From contig CAJUDG010000001.1 of NCBI GenBank assembly GCA_910584745.1, positions 186,001 through 250,000 of the forward strand: DNA of 64,000 nucleotides, written 5' to 3'. Position 1 is the first letter of the stretch. The number at the start of each line of letters is the position of its first letter. A program made the position numbers and the translations under genes. This DNA is from an uncultured Eubacteriales bacterium. GTDB lineage: Bacteria; Bacillota; Clostridia; Oscillospirales; Acutalibacteraceae. Below are positions 23,448-32,028 of this stretch, in pieces. The notes beneath the pieces are model-generated. The model was given only the letters and a program-made list of their open reading frames with translations, searched no databases and was not told where the DNA came from.

Positions 23448-24287
23448 TCAGCTCACCTCCAGCAGCCGGGCCGTGCAGGTCCACGTCCCTTCCATGTTGT
23501 CGCCTTCCACCACCACCGAGTAGACCCGGAAATATCCCCGGACGTACTTGCTGTTCAGGTACACAAAATCGTCGATGTTGATAGCGGCGTTCATCAGGTA
23601 CTCCACGTCCCAGCCATAGCTGAAGCTGCCGTTCTCCTCCGAGATTTGCACCCGCTCAGGAGTGCCGACGAGACCTGTCTCTGCGGACAGCTCATAGACC
23701 TCCCGGCTCATGGTGTCTCCCGGCCTCTTCACCTGAAGAACTCCGTTGTTGATGCTCCATACAAGTCCGCTGGTCTCGCAAGCCTTTGTCAGCACATTCC
23801 GAGCGGGACCGACGTAGCTGTACCCGTTCGGAATCTCCTTGAAGGTGGCATTGTAGGCGAAGGAGACCGTCACGCCCATCTGGTCAGCGGTGTCCTGAAT
23901 GAGCGTCTTGCAGTTGACGGCGCCGGTGTAGCTGACGGAGACGTAGGTGTCTCTCAGCTCTATGCGGTTGTCTACCAGCTCCAGCTCCGTAAGCTCATCG
24001 CTGCCGTCCAGCTTCGTCTTGGCAAACGTCACCACGCCAGCGAAGATGAGGGGCATGACTGAGCCGTACCCCGCACGGAGAGCCACCACGCAGTCATCCT
24101 TGTTTAGCTCCGCATTGTGCGCTGGGCTGAGGTTCCACAGGGAGACCTTGGCAGTGTTGGCGCTGTCCGTGTCCGCCTTCTCCACCGAGAATGAGATGTG
24201 CAGGGGGCGGGGGTCTCCGCCTATCTCGAATCCCTGCGACCCGGCTTTCCCGGCGGCCAGCCGGTACTGCCTGTCAAAATTTTTCAC
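23448..24287 (-). CDS. Baseplate hub protein (phage late control D-like)
   Basis: 279 residues, GTG start behind AAGGAGGACCCTGA. Pattern LHISFSVEKADTDSANTAKVSLWNLS and CETSGLVWSINNGVLQVKRPG is that of hub proteins in Mu/P2-like and clostridial myophages. It would link tail tube and spike. Located just after the terminator of the Bro-N cassette, so its transcript must pass or restart there. Confidence 0.8.
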   Translation of the reverse strand: MKNFDRQYRLAAGKAGSQGFEIGGDPRPLHISFSVEKADTDSANTAKVSLWNLSPAHNAELNKDDCVVALRAGYGSVMPLIFAGVVTFAKTKLDGSDELTELELVDNRIELRDTYVSVSYTGAVNCKTLIQDTADQMGVTVSFAYNATFKEIPNGYSYVGPARNVLTKACETSGLVWSINNGVLQVKRPGDTMSREVYELSAETGLVGTPERVQISEENGSFSYGWDVEYLMNAAINIDDFVYLNSKYVRGYFRVYSVVVEGDNMEGTWTCTARLLEVS

Positions 24288-24314
24288 TCAGGGTCCTCCT
24301 TCCACATAAGCACG

Positions 24315-24341
24315 AAAAAAGAGCCGCATCGCTGCGACTCT
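24315..24341 (-). terminator. Terminator of the Bro-N cassette
   Basis: Minus strand: 9-base stem AGAGTCGCA/TGCGGCTCT (one G-U pair), four-base loop, then T6. It follows the Bro-N stop by about 20 bases, inside the tail gene cluster. Confidence 0.85.
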
Positions 24342-24361
24342 CTTTCCATGATGTATTCAGT

Positions 24362-24889
24362 TTATCTCGTCTGGAGCAACTCCCTCTTCAGGAGCGCACA
24401 TTCAAGGATAATGGCATCCAGCCGGTCAAGCGCTGAACTTCTGGCAGAGGCTTTCACCTCCAGGAAATCTCTGGGCTGCTGGACTGGAGAGGCCCCTTCC
24501 TGCTTCCGGAGCTTGTCAGGCCATTTCATGTAGCCTCTGGCTACCTCTTCACCCATCTCCCCGACTTTTGGAATCACTTCGTCCTCAAACCAACGAATCG
24601 CCGCATACGGCGCCGGTCTCCGGCACAAGAATTTGACTGCATTTTCGGCAGTGAAGCATGTGAACTCGCACCGCCCTCGCTTCATTCCATTATCCCACGG
24701 AACCTTTCTAAGCACCGTGTCAATTTTGTTTACTCCTTTGTTTCCACCGTTCACCGCTTTCTTTGGAGAATCATAGCCTGCGATAACCGCCAAGTCAGTT
24801 CCGCAAAAGAAAGCTACTCCGTCCGGGTCAAACACTACTCGAAGCTCCTGCCTGTCCTCTGTGGTAAAGATAGCACAATTGTCACGCAT
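24362..24889 (-). CDS. Bro-N domain antirepressor-like protein
   Basis: About 175 residues. N-terminal Bro-N pattern: VVFDPDGVAFFCGTDLAVIAGYDSPKKAV, FTCFTAENAVKFL and IRWFEDEVIPKVG. Such domains bind DNA or regulators in phages and poxviruses. ATG at 24889 follows GGGGGAGGTGG and overlaps the previous stop by 8 bp. It is placed unusually, between tail genes, in a cassette with its own repressor-type promoter and terminator. Confidence 0.85.
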   Translation of the reverse strand: MRDNCAIFTTEDRQELRVVFDPDGVAFFCGTDLAVIAGYDSPKKAVNGGNKGVNKIDTVLRKVPWDNGMKRGRCEFTCFTAENAVKFLCRRPAPYAAIRWFEDEVIPKVGEMGEEVARGYMKWPDKLRKQEGASPVQQPRDFLEVKASARSSALDRLDAIILECALLKRELLQTR

Positions 24890-25079
24890 CCAGACCACCT
24901 CCCCCATAGAGGCACGTTCTCAGCCCCTCATACCTACTGCTGAAAAGCTCCTTCAGGATGAGGACAGCCCTTTCCGCCTTGTCTCCGTCCATGTCTGCGA
25001 TGCAGGCATCCATCATGTCAATGGCCGTGCCAACGTCGCCCATGCGGACCACTTCAGTTTCAATGCTTGCTCTGTTCAT
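24882..25079 (-). CDS. Hypothetical protein of Bro-N cassette (65 aa)
   Basis: Short acidic helical protein (ETEVVRMGDVGTAIDMMDA, DKAERAVLILKELF). First gene after promoter P3. I chose ATG at 25079, downstream of AAAGGA; ATG at 25091 overlaps that site. Could act with the Bro-N protein. Not recognised. Confidence 0.6.
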   Translation of the reverse strand: MNRASIETEVVRMGDVGTAIDMMDACIADMDGDKAERAVLILKELFSSRYEGLRTCLYGGGGLDA

Positions 25080-25159
25080 CAGTCGAAACATCCTTTCGTT
25101 AAAAACTCTTGCAATGTCCTGGCGGATGTGCTACAATAGAAGCCGTCAAAACACCTTTC

Positions 25160-25218
25160 AAGGTGGACGATAGTGGGAATGATGCTTGCTTCAATCGGTC
25201 TGGCATCGTTCCCTTTTT
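25160..25218. terminator. Hairpin in leader of Bro-N cassette
   Basis: Inverted repeat GGGAATGATGC / GGCATCGTTCCC followed by TTTTT on the plus strand. On the plus strand it looks like a terminator; on the minus strand it lies in the 5' leader of the Bro-N transcript. Confidence 0.5.
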
Positions 25219-25232
25219 CTGTCCATGTTATC

Positions 25233-25261
25233 ATTCTAGCTTACCAAACTGGTAAAGTCAA
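25233..25261 (-). promoter_or_regulatory. P3: leftward promoter with operator in spacer
   Basis: Minus strand: TTGACT, 17-bp spacer, TAGAAT; perfect palindrome TTACC-N5-GGTAA at 25241-25255. Same layout as P1 and P2. An imperfect site (CAACC-N5-GGTAA) lies at 25299-25313. It drives the Bro-N cassette. Confidence 0.82.
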
Positions 25262-25425
25262 TGTGTGCGACCAATGATATAATGCGTTTTCGCTGTTTCA
25301 ACCGATGTGGTAAGTTTCGGCATTGCCGGGGCTTACCATGTCCTTTTTTAAGGTCTTATAAAGTCTTGGTTCTGTTTGGTTTGGTTAGGTACGGTTACGC
25401 TGAACATTTCGCACACTGTTCTTCG

Positions 25426-25455
25426 CACTGTGCGTCTTTTGTGCGACGCACAGTG
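25426..25455. repeat. Perfect 11-bp inverted repeat after tail gene
   Basis: CACTGTGCGTC and its exact complement separated by eight bases. It lies 17 bp after the DUF6983-like stop and has no T-tract, so it may be an operator or RNA stabiliser rather than a terminator. The rest of 25262-25471 shows no gene; a plus-strand TGATATAAT extended -10-like sequence is at 25275-25283. Confidence 0.5.
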
Positions 25456-25471
25456 TTTGAACAATGCGTTC

Positions 25472-25780
25472 TCACGCTGGAATGAACACAAACTGCACTG
25501 TGCCATTCTGGAAATCAGCACGTTCGATACTTTCCTTCTCGGTAAGTGCTGCGAACACGCCCACAGGAAGCTCCTGCGTCCCATAGAACAGGTTGAGCGG
25601 GAACTGCGGTACAATCCTTACCCCGATAAGCAGGGGCGCTCCAAGGGCATCTGAGAGGCCGAAGGTCCAGAATCCGCCGGTGTCGTTCCATGTGAAGCGA
25701 ATCTGGTACTGCTTGCCCCGCAGGGTAATTCTGGAGGTGCTGTCGTTCATGTCCGGCACCTCAATGATGATGTAGTCCAT
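25472..25780 (-). CDS. DUF6983-like phage tail protein
   Basis: About 102 residues, beginning MDYIIIEVPDMNDSTSRITL, with the pattern of a small beta-rich protein found between tape measure and hub genes in clostridial myophages (RGKQYQIRFTWND, GAPLLIGVRIVP). ATG at 25780 has TGAGGAGGTGCAGC upstream. Confidence 0.75.
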   Translation of the reverse strand: MDYIIIEVPDMNDSTSRITLRGKQYQIRFTWNDTGGFWTFGLSDALGAPLLIGVRIVPQFPLNLFYGTQELPVGVFAALTEKESIERADFQNGTVQFVFIPA

Positions 25781-25791
25781 GCTGCACCTCC

Positions 25792-26415
25792 TCACAGCAG
25801 GCCGAAGCTGCTGGCGGCGTTGTAGAGGATGGAACCGCTCTTACCTGAGCCGGATTTTCCGGAGCCTCCACCGCCGGAACTGCTCGCCCCGCCACCAGAG
25901 CTGCCGGAACCGGAACCTCCGCCAGACGAACCAGACCTTGTGTTGGCTGTTCCGCCGGAGGCCCCGGTCTTACCTGACTTGCCATAGCTGGCCGGGATGG
26001 TGACGGTCTTGCTCTCCGTCACCATAATCTCTTTGAATGAGATGGGAATTTCGCAGGCATAACCGACCTCGGCGGTCCTCTTGATGCTGAGGCTGGTGAC
26101 AGCCATGTTGGAGTAGACCGCATCGGACGTGATAACCTCGACCGGCAGCTTTTTGAAATACATCTCCTTCAGCCGCTTCACAACGGCCTCGGTCTTGCCG
26201 GGTCCGGAACCGAGGCGGCCTTTCCACGTCACAGGGGTATCAGTGACGAACAGCGTCATGTTCAGGACGGTCGCCTTCAGCACGATGGTATCGCTGACCT
26301 TGAAGCCCTTCTCAGTGGGGTACTCAGGGACCTCGGACTCATAGTTCTCTTCGGAATCTATGAGGGCGTCGAACTCGATGCCGCCGACGCTGACCGGATG
26401 TTTTGCTCTTGCCAT
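25792..26415 (-). CDS. Phage baseplate/tail protein with Gly/Ser-rich tail
   Basis: 207 residues. N-terminal two thirds is a conserved tail domain (VGGIEFDALIDSEENYE, DTIVLKATVLNMTLFVT, EIPISFKEIMVTES). The last 60 residues are nearly only Gly, Ser and Lys, a flexible linker-like tail. Encoded right after the tape measure, the place of baseplate hub or LysM proteins in PBSX-like tails; no LysM domain is seen. Confidence 0.7.
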   Translation of the reverse strand: MARAKHPVSVGGIEFDALIDSEENYESEVPEYPTEKGFKVSDTIVLKATVLNMTLFVTDTPVTWKGRLGSGPGKTEAVVKRLKEMYFKKLPVEVITSDAVYSNMAVTSLSIKRTAEVGYACEIPISFKEIMVTESKTVTIPASYGKSGKTGASGGTANTRSGSSGGGSGSGSSGGGASSSGGGGSGKSGSGKSGSILYNAASSFGLL

Positions 26416-26419
26416 CCTA

Positions 26420-28582
26420 TCACCTCGCTGTCGCCAAAGCCCGTGCCATGGCGCTGGTGGAATCCTCCGAAGCCTTATCCATGGCCTCGGCGCTCTTCTC
26501 CTGCCCGGCACGGTCTCCGTTGAATGTGTTGTTGATTTCTACCTTCTGCGTCACGGTCCGGCTGGAAACGCCGGTGCCGCTGGCAGTCTGAGCGGTGCCT
26601 CTGGACACCACGCTTGACTTTGCGATGACAGACATATCGCCCGTCACCAGCTCCAGAGCACCCTTGACCTTCTCCTTGCCTGCGATGATGCCCTTGGTCA
26701 TCAGGTCCATCATGTCAGGCATATAGGTGTGGAAGTTACTCAGGGGGCCTTCTTCCGGCTCAGAGAAGCCGAGGAAGCCTTTGATGGTGCTTGCTACCCC
26801 CGACACAGCATCGCCTATCCACCCAATGGCACTTTTGATACCATCCACAATTCCTTGGATGATGTCTTGGCCCCACTTAAATGCCTGAGCTGGCAGAGCC
26901 AAAATCCAGTCTATAGCAGCTTGGAAACCGCTGACTATGGCGTCCTTAATCCCCGTGACCTTCTCGACAATAACGTCCCACGCTGCTTGGAAGAACCCGC
27001 CGAAAATTTCGGCAAGCTTATCCCATATGGCACAGATGTTGTCCCATGCTGTGCTGAGGATGGTAGTTATCATCTCCCAGATGGCGGAGGCGATGTCCTT
27101 AATGGCGTTCCATGCGCCTTCCCAATTTCCAGTGAAGACGTTTGCAAGAAAGTCGATAATACCGGCTATAGCATCCAGAAACGGCTGAATCAGTGAGATG
27201 AGCATATTCCAGATGTTGCTGAACACCGTGATGATGGTCTCGCCCCACACGTCCCAGAACGCTTTCAGCGCACTAAAGATGGACTCTGCTGCACTCTTCA
27301 GGGCGTTCCACAGGACTTCACATATGGTCTTGATTCCCTCCCATATTTTGGCGAAGGACTCTTTGACCTGCTCACCGTTCTCAGCCCACCATGCGGACAG
27401 AGCGCCGAAGATGGCCTGCGCTGCGCCTTTGATGACCTCCCATACATTCAGCAGGAATGACTTGATAGTGTTCCATGCGTTCAATATGGTCTGTCTTGCG
27501 TTGTCTGCCCCAATGCCTGCCTTGTCGAACAAAGCGCCGATGACGCTGTTGTCTCCCCGCATGAACGCTATAAAATCTTCGATGATAAGAGCTATCAGCA
27601 AAAATATCGCAAAGAAAAGCAGCGCTTTTCCTGCGCCCATTCCAAGTGCCTTTGCCAGCTTGCTAAAACCGCTGACGGCATCTCCTATCTTCTTGATGTT
27701 CATAGCTATGAAAGCCGCGCCAAGGGCAGCCGCTAATACCTTCAGGATTCGCTCTGCTCCGCCTACTTTGGCAGCGAAGTCGGAGATTTTCTGGATGAAA
27801 TTGCGCAGCGATGTCAGCCCCCGTGTGCCATAGCTCAGAACCTTCTGGAACGTAGGCATGAAGAACTGGCCGACGAGCTGCTTGATTTCCTTCAACTTCG
27901 CTTGGTACTGGCGTAGCGTACTCTGGTAGGAGCCGAGGCTACGCTCACAATCTCCGATGGCGTCCGGACTTTGCATGAGGATAGCCTGATAGTTGACCTG
28001 CATCTTCGTGAGCTGGTCGAGACTGTCAAAGCTTCCTGTCAGCCCCATCTGAAGCATGGCATGTTCTCTGGTGCTGTCGCTCAGGACAGCGCCCAGCGTT
28101 TTTGCCGCCTCCGACTCGCCCATGATGGCCTTCGTCATGGCGTTCACGGCCACCGTCTCGTCGATATTGCCGAATGAGGCAAGGTCGAGGGCCAGAGTGG
28201 TCATCTGCTGAGACAGCTCTGCACCGGCCTTCCTAGTCATGCCAAAGCCGACCAACAAATTCTGCTGGTCGGCCAAGTAGGTCTTGATGTCGTTTTTGTT
28301 CCTGCCGATGGCATCGGAATAGTCCTGTGCCCATTTGTCAACATCGTCCCGGACTTCGCCGAAAACCACGTCGAACTTGTTCTCCATCTCCTCCACTTCG
28401 GAGGAAAGGGAAACACAGCCCTTAATTGCTCCGGCGATTCCAGAAACCGAAAGCGTAAGGCCAATAGCGCCAAGAGCTTTCGACGCCATAGATTTCAAAG
28501 AATTTACACTATCCTCAACCTTGCCTTCCGAGGATTTGTCGACCTTGTACCCAAACAGGATGCCAATGTCTCTAATGGTCAT
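26420..28582 (-). CDS. Tail tape measure protein
   Basis: 720 residues. N-terminal conserved part (VDKSSEGKVEDSVNSLKSMASKALGAIG, NKNDIKTYLADQQNLLVGFG), a hydrophobic stretch near 320-345 (LFFAIFLLIALIIEDFIAF) and a long region with repeated tryptophan-spaced segments (AFWDVWGE, AWNAIKDI, AIWEMITT). It sets tail length. The ATG is just after the chaperone T frame stop. At about 720 residues the tail should be of moderate length, roughly 0.15 nm per residue from published phage data. Confidence 0.93.
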   Translation of the reverse strand: MTIRDIGILFGYKVDKSSEGKVEDSVNSLKSMASKALGAIGLTLSVSGIAGAIKGCVSLSSEVEEMENKFDVVFGEVRDDVDKWAQDYSDAIGRNKNDIKTYLADQQNLLVGFGMTRKAGAELSQQMTTLALDLASFGNIDETVAVNAMTKAIMGESEAAKTLGAVLSDSTREHAMLQMGLTGSFDSLDQLTKMQVNYQAILMQSPDAIGDCERSLGSYQSTLRQYQAKLKEIKQLVGQFFMPTFQKVLSYGTRGLTSLRNFIQKISDFAAKVGGAERILKVLAAALGAAFIAMNIKKIGDAVSGFSKLAKALGMGAGKALLFFAIFLLIALIIEDFIAFMRGDNSVIGALFDKAGIGADNARQTILNAWNTIKSFLLNVWEVIKGAAQAIFGALSAWWAENGEQVKESFAKIWEGIKTICEVLWNALKSAAESIFSALKAFWDVWGETIITVFSNIWNMLISLIQPFLDAIAGIIDFLANVFTGNWEGAWNAIKDIASAIWEMITTILSTAWDNICAIWDKLAEIFGGFFQAAWDVIVEKVTGIKDAIVSGFQAAIDWILALPAQAFKWGQDIIQGIVDGIKSAIGWIGDAVSGVASTIKGFLGFSEPEEGPLSNFHTYMPDMMDLMTKGIIAGKEKVKGALELVTGDMSVIAKSSVVSRGTAQTASGTGVSSRTVTQKVEINNTFNGDRAGQEKSAEAMDKASEDSTSAMARALATAR

Positions 28583-28583
28583 G

Positions 28584-28788
28584 TCATCGCTCCACCCCCT
28601 TTGCTATGTCCTCAGCACGACCAGATTCCACATCCTGCTCCATGCGGAACAAGGCATAGAGCTTCAGGGCCTCATCCAGAGTGTAGCAGTTCTTCAGCTC
28701 CCACATGGAGGCCATCCGAGCCTTTATCAGCAGATACATCCTGAGTTCAAGTTCAGTAAAACCACTCAGGTCAAGGTCGCCATATTTC
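28584..28788 (-). CDS. Tail assembly chaperone T part, reached by -1 frameshift
   Basis: Open frame in the -1 register relative to the G gene, reading GDLDLSGFTELELRMYLL and then a helical segment KNCYTLDEALKLYALFRMEQ, ending at TGA 28584-28586. No good ribosome binding site precedes its ATG at 28739. The frame is open back through the slippery site at 28856-28862, so a G-T fusion is predicted, as in lambda and many tailed phages. Confidence 0.72.
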
Positions 28789-29284
28789 CTTGTCTCGGCG
28801 TCGCCGTCTTCGTCAGGCCCTCGATGAGAGAACCAAATCGGCCGCCGAGCTTCTTGAAAAAACCGTTGTAATTGGTGCGGATGACCTCGAAGGCCAGCAA
28901 AAACATATCCTGCACGTCCTCGCAGAACACCTCGTTGGCAAGGTCCTCTGTCAGCACCCTCGGCTTCTCATCCTCCGGTGTCTCAAAGGCGATGTTCTTC
29001 CCGGCAATCAGCAGGTGTCTCAGGATGGCCTCCAGCTTATCGCCGGAAAGCGCAGAAAAGGCCCCCGAAATGGCGGGGGCCGCATCCTCGATATTCAGGT
29101 CCATCAGGCCCTTGCCTTCCTTTCCGGAATCCACCTTATCCAGCAGAGGGGCAAGGCCGGAGACGATAGGCAGCACAAGGGCCGCCAGCTCACCGGTCAG
29201 GTTGGCCGCTTTGAAGGCCGGAAGGGGCCGGATGTAGAACTTATTCTCGCCGACTGTCACGGTTCTTGGTTCAAGCTGTTTCAT
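28766..29284 (-). CDS. Tail assembly chaperone G
   Basis: 172 residues, mainly helical, between tube protein and tape measure genes. Begins MKQLEPRTVTVGENKFYIRP and includes a region with EDVQDMFLLAFEVIRTNYNGFFKK. Position and companion frameshift are diagnostic of the chaperone that coats the tape measure during tail assembly. The short form stops at 28766. Confidence 0.82.
   Translation of the reverse strand: MKQLEPRTVTVGENKFYIRPLPAFKAANLTGELAALVLPIVSGLAPLLDKVDSGKEGKGLMDLNIEDAAPAISGAFSALSGDKLEAILRHLLIAGKNIAFETPEDEKPRVLTEDLANEVFCEDVQDMFLLAFEVIRTNYNGFFKKLGGRFGSLIEGLTKTATPRQGNMATLT
28856..28862 (-). other. Candidate -1 ribosomal slippery site
   Basis: Heptamer T-TTT-TTC in the G frame (codons Gly-Phe-Phe), a canonical -1 slippery pattern. 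Slippage gives an uninterrupted frame to 28584. A less ideal alternative, A-GGA-AAT, lies at 28784-28790. Confidence 0.65.
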
Positions 29285-29295
29285 GGTTTACCTCC

Positions 29296-29715
29296 TCATT
29301 CTTCCAGCGTAGCTTCGCCGGTCTCGATTTCCCACTCACGGTTGTTGGACTCCTTGCCACGGGTGGCAGCGGCCTTCTTCGTACACCACGCAGCCTCGGC
29401 GCTAAACACCAGACCGCCCTTCAGGTCCTTGATGAGCAGGGGAAACATACCATCGCCGGTCTCCCGGTCTTGGTCCACCTTCTGGCTGAAGTAGGTGTTA
29501 CTGTCGCTAGTCTGCAATAGGGCAATCTTCACCTTGTAGGTGCCGTCGGGAGACACCGCGCGGACAACCTCGCCGTAACAGCCCACCTTCTTCGTGATGC
29601 CGTCACCGTTGGCCTCAATGGTGACGAAGCTGTCATCAGCGACGCCGGTCACAATATGCGGACCGGCGGAGATGACCACTTCCTTCGGGTTATAGGTCTT
29701 GATTTTGGAAGACAT
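29296..29715 (-). CDS. Tail tube protein (DUF3277)
   Basis: 139 residues: NPKEVVISAGPHIVTGVADDSF, ITKKVGCYGEVVRAVSPDGTYKVKIALLQTS. This pattern matches DUF3277 tube proteins of contractile tails. Follows the sheath gene by 14 bp, as usual. Confidence 0.88.
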   Translation of the reverse strand: MSSKIKTYNPKEVVISAGPHIVTGVADDSFVTIEANGDGITKKVGCYGEVVRAVSPDGTYKVKIALLQTSDSNTYFSQKVDQDRETGDGMFPLLIKDLKGGLVFSAEAAWCTKKAAATRGKESNNREWEIETGEATLEE

Positions 29716-29729
29716 TCATGCTACCTCCC

Positions 29730-30887
29730 TTACAGATTCTCGTAGGTCAGGCACCCGGAGATGTTGACCACATGGATTGCCCCGGCCAGCCGTGCGGTGA
29801 ACCGGCAATCGGTCAGGACACGGGACGACTTCTGGATGCTGGTGAGTTCAGACGCAAGCGGCACAGAGGTTTTATAGCCGGGGTTGGCATTGCCGTCGGC
29901 GTCGTACTCAGTAGGAGCGATGCCGCCATACTTCTGTCCGTCCTTCAGCGAGGCAAGCATCTGGTTATCCACTAGACCGATGCCCCCGTCGGTGTACGGG
30001 ATTTTCGGGTTCACCACCAGCAGGTTGACCACCCGGACCTGCATATCGTTCTGGAGCCAGTCACGGAAGCGGATAACGTCAATCCACTCCCCAGCGTTGG
30101 TCTTGCCGCCCTGCGTCAGATTCTTCGACGCAACAGTGGTCAGGTAGGTGATGTTCGCTGCCTCCAGCTTCTTGATGAACGTGGACTTCAGCTTGGCCGG
30201 GTACACGGCGGCGAGCTGCTTCAGCGCCCACGTCTCCTCCCCTGCGTGATAGTGCATGGCCTTTGCTGCCAGAGCGACCGCCATGCCGTACTGGTTCTCC
30301 ACCGGCACCGCATGGTCGGGCTGGTCGGCAGTCTCCTTGGCGAAGAGGGGGAAGCTGCGGAAATAGAGGCCGGGCTGCACCACGGGGTCGTCCGGGTCGT
30401 TGTCGATGTACCCGCAGATTTTGTTCTGCGTCTCGGTCCACTGGATGACCTCCACCACCTGCGACTTCTCCAGACCGGCGGGGCAAATGCAGTACCAGCC
30501 GTTGATGCTGAGGGCGTTGTCCAGCGTCTCGGACACGCTCCACGGCTTGCCCTCAACGACGGCCTGCTCCAGCTCCTCGTCCGTAGGCTCTTCGGGGACA
30601 GGAACGGCGTCGGCCATGACCGCCACATACACCTCATGCGGCCGGGGACTCTGGGAAAAGGCCACCCGTGCCGCCACGCCAACAGGGTCAGCGTTGTCGC
30701 CGGTGGCAACGAAGCCCAGCTCCGTCAGCTCATTCAGGCTGTTGTACACGCCCACAGCGGGTACGTCCTCCTTCTGAACTTTGGGAGCCGGGCCGAGAAT
30801 CAGGATGTTGTCGAAGCTGGCCTCGTTAGCAATCGGACTGGCAAGCGAGATGTCAACCGTACAAATCCTGTCAAGATTTGCGCTCAT
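29730..30887 (-). CDS. Tail sheath protein (DUF3383)
   Basis: 385 residues: DRICTVDISLASPIANEASFDNILI at the start, VAARVAFSQSPRPHEVYVA, and PAGLEKSQVVEVIQW. DUF3383 forms the contractile sheath. Its presence shows the phage has a myovirus-type tail. Confidence 0.93.
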   Translation of the reverse strand: MSANLDRICTVDISLASPIANEASFDNILILGPAPKVQKEDVPAVGVYNSLNELTELGFVATGDNADPVGVAARVAFSQSPRPHEVYVAVMADAVPVPEEPTDEELEQAVVEGKPWSVSETLDNALSINGWYCICPAGLEKSQVVEVIQWTETQNKICGYIDNDPDDPVVQPGLYFRSFPLFAKETADQPDHAVPVENQYGMAVALAAKAMHYHAGEETWALKQLAAVYPAKLKSTFIKKLEAANITYLTTVASKNLTQGGKTNAGEWIDVIRFRDWLQNDMQVRVVNLLVVNPKIPYTDGGIGLVDNQMLASLKDGQKYGGIAPTEYDADGNANPGYKTSVPLASELTSIQKSSRVLTDCRFTARLAGAIHVVNISGCLTYENL

Positions 30888-30888
30888 A

Positions 30889-31608
30889 CTAATTTTCCTC
30901 CTTCACGGGTTTGTCATTGATTTCGACGTTGGAGAAGTAGCCGCCCTCATCGGCAGCCATGTCCTCGTTGCCGCCGCCGCTGGGCGTCGGCTTGATGGCA
31001 GGCACCAGCTCCGAAACGTCGTCCGCTTGGATGTCCCCGCCTTCGTACTCATACGGCTGTTCCTTCCCGGTCTCAGGGTCAACGGTGGTTCCGCTGTGCT
31101 TCACGCTCCCAGCCTCCAGCGTCCCGGTGTAGCCGATGGCTGTCATGGTGAAGTAGACCATTATCTCCATCATGGCACGAAACTCGAAGTTGCTATCGTG
31201 GATGAGGCCGGTAAGGTCCTGCACCGTCGGCGGCACCACGATAGCGATGTCCCGCTCATGGCACCACTGGACAACGTACTCCGAGTTGAGGAAGCTCGCA
31301 AAAGCAAGCATATCGTCCTCTGCGGTGTTCTCTGCTATGGGTGTAAAGCCCTGTTCCACCTCTTCCTGCGCCCCATTCGTGAACAGGTCTATCTGGATTG
31401 ACGTGGAGGCTGGATAGAAAGCGACAGGGCGCCCGTCAATGACTTTGACAGGCGGATTCATGGGTCTGGACACGGGGGCCACGGAGAGCGTCACAAGCGA
31501 CCCTGTGGGCTTTGCCCGGAAGCTCTGTTTCGTGAACGTCACTTCTGCCCTTTTGAAATACAGCTTGGTCAGTTGGCGGAGTGCCACCTTCAGCTCACTC
31601 AGCGTCAT
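30889..31608 (-). CDS. Neck terminator protein, LIC_12616/gp12-like
   Basis: 239 residues. ATG at 31608 with GGAGGATACTGCTG upstream, overlapping the previous gene by 14 bp. Contains RPMNPPVKVIDGRPVAFYPAST and QIDLFTNGA near the N-terminus, then an unstructured acidic, Gly/Pro-rich tail. This family occurs between neck and sheath genes and closes the head-tail junction. Assignment from pattern and position. Confidence 0.75.
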   Translation of the reverse strand: MTLSELKVALRQLTKLYFKRAEVTFTKQSFRAKPTGSLVTLSVAPVSRPMNPPVKVIDGRPVAFYPASTSIQIDLFTNGAQEEVEQGFTPIAENTAEDDMLAFASFLNSEYVVQWCHERDIAIVVPPTVQDLTGLIHDSNFEFRAMMEIMVYFTMTAIGYTGTLEAGSVKHSGTTVDPETGKEQPYEYEGGDIQADDVSELVPAIKPTPSGGGNEDMAADEGGYFSNVEINDKPVKEEN

Positions 31609-32026
31609 CAGCAGTATCCTCCTTTCCGTCCGGGCCAATTTTCGGCCGGGGGACCCGCCTTGCCTCAGCCTCCGACACGATGACAAACTCGCTGCGGCAA
31701 TGACTGAGCATCGTATGGTCCCAGCCGAGAGAACTCACGCACTCATACCAATGGCCCTCCGGGTCCATCTTCCCCTGATAAAACAGCCAGTCTCCCCGGC
31801 GGCCGGTAGACTGGTCTGCGGTGGTGAACACAAGGTCTCCGAACGCCTTCATGCGCTTGACTCGCTGCTCACCTTCAGGGAGGGCTTGAATCTCGTCCTT
31901 TGACAAGGGCTGCACATTCAGGTGTGCTACCGTGTCTGTAAACGGCGCCACACCGTAGCCGTCGATGAGGCGTTCCTCACCAAAACGGCGGATGACGAAC
32001 GACCGTTTGAAGATGCCGAAGCCCAT
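31595..32026 (-). CDS. Phage head-tail connector region protein (143 aa)
   Basis: Conserved in DUF2184/DUF3383 phages: MGFGIFKRSFVIRRFGEERL, then GVAPFTDTVAHLNVQPLSKDE. Basic N-terminus, acidic tail ending DTADDAE. Located between the gp10-like and neck terminator genes, so I place it in the connector. Exact role unknown. Confidence 0.68.
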   Translation of the reverse strand: MGFGIFKRSFVIRRFGEERLIDGYGVAPFTDTVAHLNVQPLSKDEIQALPEGEQRVKRMKAFGDLVFTTADQSTGRRGDWLFYQGKMDPEGHWYECVSSLGWDHTMLSHCRSEFVIVSEAEARRVPRPKIGPDGKEDTADDAE

Positions 32027-32028
32027 CG

